Positions 27,307-37,300 of a DNA stretch of 64,000 nt are shown here, piece after piece. Origin of the DNA: a virus; the IMG/VR virus record IMGVR_UViG_3300007517_000005, positions 1 to 64,000 of that record; one strand, 5' to 3'. Below the pieces are notes generated by a model. The model searched no databases and was not told where the DNA came from. It saw nothing but the letters and a program-made list of their open reading frames with translations. A program made the translations under genes and the position numbers. Every line of letters begins with the position of its first letter. The stretch's first letter is position 1.

Positions 27307-28190
27307 CTACATCTTTGGTAATGCTATGTCGTGGAATAGACTCCTCTGTGGTGTCCTATCTTCCATAGCTTGCTTGATCTCATTAGTCTTCTCCTGCGTC
27401 TTCTTCTCACGCTCGGAGATAAACCCATTCACGGCCTTGACTACCGCCTTTCTATCGAAGAACCCTAACTCTAACCAACTTTTACCTAGTGGCAGTGATG
27501 TCGCATTGGCTATCGCTACCCAGTTATCTAACTCTAATCTCTTAACCGTATCCTCTACGGTGTAGATTATGTGAGCCTCCCATATATTGGGGATCTCTGG
27601 GTCGTACTCTGCTACTAGATTACAAAACCTACGCGGTATGAGTCTACTACGGGAAGCATACCCTGCCTGCGGATCCTTTAAGTGTAATGGTAATGCTACA
27701 CGGCCCTCACTATAACCTAGTGGGGCCGCTGCCCTTGCATACCATGCCGTAGCATCTCTTAAGGTGTGCCACCAGGGGCCTTCGCAGGAGACCTTCTCCC
27801 ACCAGATGCTGGGGGAGTGGCCATCGATGCCATGAGCTTTTTTGCCTGCTCTTGCGCCTGCGCCCTTAACTTATCGTCAATGAATGCAATCGTCATGAAT
27901 AACTCAAGGAAGTACTGTACCTCCTTCGGGTCCCACTCCATAAACAATTGGATTGGGTCTCTCCCAAACTCTACTTGCTGACCCATCTCATCTACTACAC
28001 GCTGCCCATCTACTTCTACAATAGATGCCGCTGCCATTAACTCCTCTAATGTATAACCCTGCTCCCTTGGATTATTACCCGCATACGATTGATACTGCTT
28101 TGCCAGATACACACGATCCTCGAATGTGAACTGCCGTACCTTGACCTCACGGCCCGATGGTAATACTACTGGGTATAATACTGAATCCAT
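27307..28190 (-). CDS. Tail-assembly chaperone, long product made by -1 frameshifting
   Basis: The -1 frame is open from the slippery site (27837) to a TAG at 27307, 177 codons including the stop, and has no start codon of its own. Fused to the first ~118 residues of the upstream frame it gives a ~294-residue protein. The -1 part reads AHGIDGHSPSIWWEK at its beginning, then WYARAAAPLGYSEGR and a Lys/Glu-rich end. This is the G/GT arrangement of tail-assembly chaperones (gp26/gp51 in T4-like phages). Ribosomes that do not slip make the short 143-residue form. Confidence 0.8.
27759..28190 (-). CDS. Tail-assembly chaperone, short product (gp26-like)
   Basis: A 143-residue protein beginning LYPVVLPSGREVKVRQFTF, which resembles the 'LPSG..V..R.FT' start of the T4 gp26/baseplate-hub-assembly family and of tail chaperones. 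The C-terminus after the slippery site is a Pro/Gly/Ser-rich tail, as in lambda gpG-type proteins. SD is weak (GGTAAGAGCAAA-ATG). It helps assemble tail or hub, not part of the mature virion in relatives. Confidence 0.75.
   Translation of the reverse strand: MDSVLYPVVLPSGREVKVRQFTFEDRVYLAKQYQSYAGNNPREQGYTLEELMAAASIVEVDGQRVVDEMGQQVEFGRDPIQLFMEWDPKEVQYFLELFMTIAFIDDKLRAQAQEQAKKLMASMATPPASGGRRSPAKAPGGTP
27837..27843 (-). promoter_or_regulatory. Programmed -1 frameshift site A-AAA-AAG
   Basis: On the minus strand the codons are GCA AAA AAG, giving the classical heptamer A AAA AAG. The -1 frame continues 177 codons with no stop, and the zero frame ends 76 bp later at 27759. The spacing and the lack of an internal start for the second frame make programmed slippage very likely. 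Confidence 0.85.
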
Positions 28191-28339
28191 TTTGCTCTTA
28201 CCTACTATTGGTTATTACTTACTACATCTATTCCTATACGCCGATATGTTACACATAGTGGGCATTTATAAGATGAGTACACGCACGGTGTGTGCCCCCT
28301 CTGATGTAAGTCGCTACGCTCCAGGTGTGCGATACTACC
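28191..28339. other. Gap between giant gene and chaperone
   Basis: A 149-bp stretch without a convincing gene. It contains half a family-B element at 28311-28321 (TCGCTACGCTC). Nothing else recognised. Confidence 0.5.
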
Positions 28340-31300
28340 TTATCCTACCACGTTTACTTCCCAATCATCCCCTTCTGAGTAATCACTCTCACCACTTGGG
28401 TATGCACTGAAGTCCGTAGTGGGATTATCCATCACATACGATACCTCTATAGCCGCTCTCATAGGGTCTCCATCATCATCCATTACCGTACCCTCACCCA
28501 CTTGCGCTAATCTCTCCCCTATCATATCCTGCCTCTTTGATTCTGTTTCTGACATACTCCTCACGAAGCTCTCTACAATGCCTAGTGATGGTATTAAGTT
28601 AGTGCCATGCACTGCTACCTCCCCCCCTATTACGGATGTGAGCATCCCTAGTACAGATGATAGTACTGCACCTCCTAATGTATTGGAGGCCGCCTTCCAC
28701 CCCTTGTACCTATCTACATCCATAGGTCTATCTACACGTAAGGGGCTAAACTTAGATAGTATCCTCTCCGCACCACCCATAATGGCAGGGGCTATTACCG
28801 CTGCACCCATAAAGAACCCTACCTCTCTACCAACCCATCTCCTTACCCACTCCCCCTCATCCTGTGAACCCTTAGACTCCGCATGTGCCATCCTCGCTCT
28901 AAATGATTGCCCTAGTACTGACGCCACACCTGGTCTACCCATTTGCGAGTACCCTAACATCGATACCGTCCCACCCACTACCTGCCCTATTGTATTCTCG
29001 TTGATAGAGCCGGTCGCCATTAGTGAACCTAAGAGTGTGAGCCCTGCACCCAATACCATGTCATTCATGTCGTGCATCCTACCTACGGCATCGTGCATCT
29101 CCTGACTATGCCTTGCATGACTAGCCGCCTGAGCTCCTGGATTCATGCCCGTTAGTACTGCCCTAGGGGGATTTGATGTTACTGCCTGTGCCCTCAAGGC
29201 AGCACTAATTATAGGCGTAGACGCATCGCCCATCTCTCTACCCCGTATCTCTCTGGTCTCCGCCTGGTGCAGTGGATCTCTTGCCTCTACTATGGCCTCT
29301 TGTGACGCCTGCTGCGCTGTCATACCCTTGGATACCTTCTGCTCGGATAGTCTCCGGATGGTCGCTGATAATACTTCAGCTTCTGGTAATGATGCCCCTA
29401 ACGCACTACTGATTGTGCCAGCCCATGATTGATCTGAGTGCATGGTCTGACTATTGAACGCATCCCCTATATTATCTAGTAATCGTCTCCTCTGTCCTGT
29501 TGATGTAGCCTCTAATGCTACATCCAAGAACCCCATGGGGGAGCTATGCTCACCTATCACCTCCCCCGCGCTATTCCTTACATTGAACTTCCTATAACTC
29601 TCCCCCTCCCCTAATGGGTCATCATGGTACCCTACACGTATACCCCCATCCTTCTTATTGATGACCCTTACGCCTACACCACTCACACTATTCAACTCAA
29701 GGAAGCTCCTACCACCTTGAGTCTGACCTAGTACCTGCTCCATACCTGTACTATCGCCCATGAAGTCCTTCATCACGGTCATGTAATGTGAGGCAGCCTC
29801 TGGGTCTATGCCATTCATACTACTATTCATTAGGGCTATCGTTATATCTGTATCCGCTAACTCCGTTGATATGCCTGACATTGTCTGAGACCTACCGCCC
29901 CCTAACTTCCCTGCCTTCTTCCTCAATGTCTCTAATGTGACGAACTGATTCAATCCCTCCCCTACACTACCGAAGATAGGGTCTGTCTGTTTCCTCCCTT
30001 CATCTACTAACGCCAGCATTAAGGCCTTGTTCTTGCTCGAAGCTTCATCCCACCACTCATTCGCATCCTTTGATAGGGCCGCCCCTATGTCAGCCTTCAA
30101 TGAGGGGTCGGATATGAACTTCCTATCCATAGCCTCATCCCGATCCACATCCTCCCCAACCCCTAAGAAGCCACGTATGCCACTCCATATTGTATCTAGG
30201 AATGGTTGATTGTCTTTTGACCCTAGTTCGTAGCGGAAGGCAGTAATCGTAGCTCTCATGTCCCTCGCTACTTTGTACCTGACTACATCCCCAATAGTCC
30301 CATCTGATACATCCACACCCCTATCGCGCATCTCACTACTCAAGCGCGTCATCTCCTCATTAGATGAGATCTTGTACTCCTTACTCAAAAATGCTATAGA
30401 ACTATCATCTATGCCTGTCAGGGGCTTACCATATACATTATTACTTGATGTCTCTATCAGGGTACTTAACTGCATGTATGACCGTAATCCAGGGCCAGGG
30501 CCTAACTTACCCGCCATCTCACTCAAGACTGCCCTCGCACTCGCATCATCCCCCTGGTCAATGTACTTCTGGTACTCCCCATGTGTCTTCTGTAAATCAC
30601 CTAATACATCCGTGTCCCCCTTGAATTTGATACTATCCCTTAGTAGCTGCTGTGCACTCTTCATGAATGCCTGCAATGACTCCGCTCTCTTCGCCTCTAT
30701 ATGTACCTGATTGAATGTCCCCTCTACATCATCTGCCATAGTGGTACCAGCATAGTACTCCTTCATACTATCCATCACGGTACTGCCACCCTCACCGCCT
30801 AGTACATGCGATAGAGCTATTAAGGGACTATCGCGGAATAAGGTACCCACTAGGGCATTGTATGACTTACCTAATATGTCACCGCCCGCTACCCCTAATG
30901 TCTTCGTTAACATGTCATATACTGTGGGGCTCATTGATGCACCACTACCCATACCCATATACTTACTGTAATTGGATACTGCTACCTCTGATGATGATAG
31001 TTGGGCCGCACCCTCCATTAGGCTACTACTTACATCCTGCTCAGGCTTAGCTAAGATAGACTCCATCATCTTAGTTATTACGTCTGCTCTCAATGATGGG
31101 TTGTTTGTTAATAGCTCCCTGAAGTGATTATCAGACACATCCTTCAACATCACTGACGTATCTATATTGGAGGTAGATAATGCCTCACTTATTGATGCAC
31201 CCTGCTTGAGTGATGATAATGCACTTCTGAAGTCCTCTGTTGCATGTATAGACTCCATCGTCGCATGTAACGCCATGATGTTATTATCGTGCGCTACCCC

Positions 31301-34300
31301 TTGTACCCCACCGAATAATCCCCTCGATTGCTGTAAGTACGTAGGCAGTACCTCCATTGATATGGGCTTCTCCTGGTACTCACTCATGAATGCTTGCGAT
31401 ACCCCTAAGTAAGATGACACCTCCTTCCTCAGTAAAGGGTCATATGTCTGCGCTAATGTATCCCTCACCGAGGACATCTCCGCATCTATAGCTTTGATCC
31501 TCATGCCTATCTCCTCATTAGCTATGCGGTACTCATCACTCGCTAACCAATACTCATCTAAGTACTCACCCCCATTACTACTCGCCTGCTTCCTCAGCAT
31601 CCCCTGCCTTAATGTATTACTCTTCACCCTATCCGTTAGCCTCTGCCTATCATTCATGGCAGTCCCTATCTTGGAGAAGATTACCGTGAAGTTATCACCA
31701 TCATAATCTAGTAACCCCAGTGCATGACCTGACATCACGGGCATTAACCCCAGGCTCTTATTGCGTCTCTCATCTAACTGTGACATCCCCTGACTCTCTA
31801 AATACACATTCAAGTTCTTCACTAACCCCACGGCTGTAAATTGCTGTCTCTGTAACTCCGTAGAACCGAATGGGGCTGACCTGAAGACTGTTGCCTGCAA
31901 TACATCAGATGTATTTAGAGATACCTGTAATGACTCCATACGCGCTAAGGGGGCCTCAATAGATGTCCACTCACCCCTACCCTTATGTAATGTATCTAAG
32001 GCGCTACTTAACTCCCTTAACTCTGTGCGGCTTGTCTCTATTAACTCCTTCTGGGAAGTGTCGTAACCATATGCACTATCTACTCTCTCAAGTGATACCA
32101 ATAGTTCATCTATAGATACCTTAGATCTATCCACAGAGTCCGCTAATAACTCCCTACTCTCACCCATCCCTAATCCCTGGAATAGACTCCTATCTATCCT
32201 ATACGTCTCTATACGCCCTCGTACACTACCCTGCCACTGCCCCATACTATCTGCATTGATAGCCCTCCCTAACTGTTCTATGAGGTTCTTATTAGGGACT
32301 ACCTTCTCACCCGCTGCCATTGCCTGCTCACGGTTAGCGTACTCCTCACCACCTACCATGAATGATGACATCGTCTCCGTACGTGAGAACAACCCCTCCC
32401 ACTCCTTCGTGGCGTTCTCTCTTCTTCTAGGGTCTGCTGCTATCTGCTGTCTCTCTACTATCTCTCTTAACCTCCCTGTCGGGAGTGCTAACGACCTTGT
32501 TACCTTATCCCTCTGCTTACCCGTCCACGATGACTCTACTGTCTCGTACTTCCTATAATAATTACCATCCCCTGACTCTGATACACGTAATTGACTATCG
32601 CCCCCTACACTGTATCTCTTGAACCAAGTACCGCCCTCTTCGTTATAACTACTGCTAGTGTTGAATGCTGTATCGAACTGCCTGCGTTGGTACTCAAGCT
32701 GCGATGTAACATTACCCTCCGCCTCCCTTAACCTAGTCAGTGTTCCCTTCTTTAATGTTATATCCCCGTACGTGCCAGTAAAGGCCACACTCTGCTCTAG
32801 AACGCGCGATAACCTCCCTAATGGTGGTAACTCATTAGCTGTTGTCTCTATTAATAAGGATGGTGTAATAGACGTATATGGGTCTATACGGTATGGCTTA
32901 TCTTTACTAGATACGTACTGGTCATCTAACGCTAACCTAGCACGCCTCTCACTACCCTCGTATACCTTCTTACTCCTTAACCATGACTCTAATGCTGGGG
33001 GGTTTACTGTCCTCTCGTAACTGTTCTCCCATACACCACTCGCACTACGCAAGACCTGCTCCCCTAGCTCTACTGCAAAGTAATTACCCTCATTACCCTC
33101 TCGTGCACCTACTATATCTCTATAACTCCTCACACCTGGTAAGTTCGGGATATCTTCTGTACCCACACGGGAACGGGTATAATCCTTTATCTCCTGCGTT
33201 ATACGGTCTGCTTGTACCTGGCTCACACCTATACCAGACCTTGTCTCCATTAGGGTAGATACATGGTTAGCATCTTGTATAGTCCATAACCGGGCCGCTA
33301 TATATTCCTTCTGTAGTAAAGGGTTCCTTGTTATGTACTCTACATCCCCTTGCACTGTACGCAATAACATTGAGCCCTTCTCCCCCATACCACCCATTAA
33401 GGCATCCCTCTCCGCTTTCAACAATCGCATGCTATCCCTTGATGCAGGATCGGATAAGGAGCGTGTTACCTCCTCTAATCTCTGACGGCGTAGAGAATCA
33501 CGTACATCCCCTGCACCACGCATACCTTCCTCGGGGGCTAAAAACATCCCCTGTGGTAATCCGAATGTGGCGGCGAATGTACCCACAAACCCACGTAATC
33601 TCGCCTCCATCTTCAAGCGTGTACCCGTTGATGCCTCCGCTATCCTCTCCACAATCCCATACGCGGTCACATAATAGTTCTGTAGTGCTTTCACCTCATC
33701 TGCTGTGAACTCTACAGACCCCGCCCCTGTTGCCTTTACCTTCGATAAGGTAGAGAATATATTACCTATTGCAGTTCCTGGACTGAATGCAGATGCTAGT
33801 GTTAGTGTACTCCTCACTAATTCATCTGTATACGATCCATACTGGATACCATATGTTCTTAAGTCCTCTGCACTGGGTAGGTAGAAACTAGTACCTGGTG
33901 ATACATCGTCGAACCTCGCAATGATGCGCCCTGACTCCGATGGCATACTATCGAATACCACCGCTGGTAAATGATATATACCTCTCTCATGCGACATCTC
34001 TCTGGCTATAGCTTCTGCCTCCCCCACACCAAATGCCTTAGTCGCTAGTAACTCATATCTCCTACCCACATCCTGTATGGCTGATAGGGATGTACTATAC
34101 TCACCCCTCCACATAGAACCTAACAATGATTGCGTGTGTATACTACTGGGATTACTAGCCTCGAATAATAATGTACTCAACTCACTCCCTAATGTGCGTA
34201 CATCCCCCACACCACTTGCTAGGGCAGTCACTCTCTCTTCAATAGCTATCTGTACCGCCCCACCATAATCTTTATATGACTTCTTCAGGGCCGTTATATC

Positions 34301-37300
34301 CTCCATCCCTGAACCATATATCCCTAAGTTCCTGGACATCGCTAACGGGGTGAATAACTGGGGGTCGAATACTGAACGTATCTCTACATCCTCTATGCCC
34401 TGTAACTTCAACATCATCATCGTGGCCGTCTCTGTAGTGGCGGTCGATACCAACATATTCGCTAACACTACACGTAACTTCGATAAGTCCCCACCCTCTG
34501 TGAACTCCTTCGCTATCTGCGTGAATGGACGCACTAAGTCAGCATTCTGTAAGGCACCAGTGCCTTTAGTACCTATGGGCTCCTTCGATGATGAATACGC
34601 TAAGTCCATCTTCAAGTACACTGATGCTACAGACTGTGATAACCCCCTCACCATAGCCTGTGCTAACTCTTCTTCAGGGGCCTTACTTAAACCCACAAGA
34701 CTCATTAACTGTTCTATTACATCGGGGCGGTAACTTACATCTCCAGGTGTCACCCTCTCATCCCTCATTAACTGCCGCGTTATATCTAAGGCTGTTAATA
34801 TAGTGGCCGCCTGCCTCTCTATTGCATTATCTACATTCAAGTACTTACTACTCTTCGTACCCTTAGACATCAACTCACTCAGCGTGGACTTGATACCTGT
34901 ACCCCCTGACTTATCTGGGGCACCACTCAAGGCTGATAACATCTGCTCGTTTGTTATATCCATTAACGAGTACATTGACGCAGGGTTCCATGCTTTATCT
35001 AATGATGATAGTAATTCCCTACTCCCTGCCTCGGGGCCCTGTCTCAGACCTATCTGCAGCGCGGTCTCCTTGTACACCCCAGGCATCTCACGAAGTGCTT
35101 CATATAAAGCTGATGATAATGCCCCTTTATCTGGTGTGTCTATGTAATTACTACCGAAGGCTAATAGCATCGCTACTGCAGCCTCTCTCTCACTCATGGC
35201 ATCTAATACAATATTCGCCTTACCCTCGCGTAGTAATGTACCGCCATGCTCTAGTGAGAATGACTTCAGGTTCGATGGGTTCACTAACCCGAATATATCC
35301 TTACTCTCTATCTCCCCTAATACATTATCTGATGGCTTCCCCTTCCTTAAGGCCGCTATATTCTCGAAGTACGCTGATGTTAAGAATACCGCCACACCTT
35401 TGAATAACGATGTACCCGAATCTACACGGCTACCACCACTCGGGGACTTAGCCTGCATGTACGTTAACTCATAGAATAACTGGTTCCCACCTCCGCCTGG
35501 TAAAGCCCTCATTGATAATAGGTACTCTTTACTATCCTCCCCAGGCCTTACCCAGCCCGTCGTAGTGATAGTAGATGCAGATGAACGACCTATCTCCCTA
35601 CCCTTATTCTCAATCATTGCCTCTAGCACAGATCTCTGACCCCTATCATCTATTACCTCTTTCGGGAGCGCTAATATGTCCCCTTCCGTTAGTGATGATA
35701 GTTCGTGGTTCGTCACTGCACCAGTTATATGGTTCACCACTATTACCTTTTGTAGTGACTCATCGAACATCACCACATCCCTGGCACTAGCTAATTCCTG
35801 ACCCCCAGCATCCGCCCTAGTCCACGCTACACCTAACATGGATGCCTTTACCTTCTTCGTGGTAGTACGTAAGTTCCCTTCCATAGGACTAGCATCGGGG
35901 TTAGCGTAGAAGTAATCTGAGTACATCCCCGCCATCTGTACCAATGCGAATGATGGGGAGGATGTGAACCCCTTCATACCCGTACTCATTACATCTGATG
36001 ATATCGCCCTCATACGCACTAACTCATGCCCTATACCACCCTCATTGAAGTCCTCGATATCTAATCCCAACTCCATTAGGGAAGACTCGTATGCCTCCAT
36101 TATTGCTACCTGCTCACCACTCATCATACCGCGCACACTCATGGCAAAGGATGCAGCTAATACTACATCTTGCTCAGGCATTATCCTATCTACATACTGC
36201 TCCACCTGACGGGGCGTCCATGTGGGGTTCTTGCGTACTAACTTCTCCCTTAATCTCTGCCCTATATCCCTACCATACTCTCTCGCACTAGCTAAGAAGT
36301 CCGGGCCCGTACCATCCATTGCTGTAGTTAAGGCCTGCGTTAACTTACCCATGCCCCTCTGACCTTGGGTGTTCTTTAATCTCTGTGGTATCTGCGCTAC
36401 CTTCCCCTTACCACCAAACATATATGTCAGTAACTCATCACTGCCTTGCTCATCAAATACTGCTAGGGCCCGCACCTTCGCCTTATCTGATAAGGTAGAT
36501 GATAATATATCCTCCCTTGTAGTAGAGAATCCCACACCCATTGAGGATGTCACCCTATGGTGCATTATCGTATCTACTGCTGTACCTCTCTGCCCGAATA
36601 GTGTGAGACCTGTATCTGTAGACGTACCTTCATTATTAGTCCCACCCGCTACATTACGGTGTAGTCCGGGCGTACCTATTGATGAATAAGGACTGATTGC
36701 TCTAGGTATTGCTATAGCCCTTGTTGCTAGTGAATGGAACGGTGTCCCTTCTAAGTTCTGTAGTACCTCTTGGTACTCATTCGTTGCACTATACATCGGT
36801 AGTCTGAACCACCCCTGAGCACCGCTATACTGTGACACCTGCGCCGATAATAAGAAGGGCTCCATCATCGCCCCTGACATCTTATTGATGCCCGATGATA
36901 GCATCTCCATATATGACGCATTAGATTGCGCTACAGTTGCTTGGACTACCGCTAACCTGAAGTCCGCACTGGTGTCTAGTAATGGTAATAACATATCAAC
37001 TATGTCACTACTATAACTGCCCGCCCTCTTTATCCTCGCCTTACTTAAGTCTCCATCTGATATAGGTACTGATGCCCTAGCTTCTACATCAGACTTATTC
37101 TCTAACTTGTACTGCTCATACTCGGATGCCGTGTACCCATATGACATTGATGATAGTAAGTGCTGTACATTATCTATTATTCCCCCTAGCTCATTAGATA
37201 CATCCTTACCTCTTACCTCCTGACCAGTCCATGCGCGTGCCTTCTGTAGGGCGCCATCTACATCCCCCCTCAATCTCCTCGCTAATGTATCCGATAGGTT

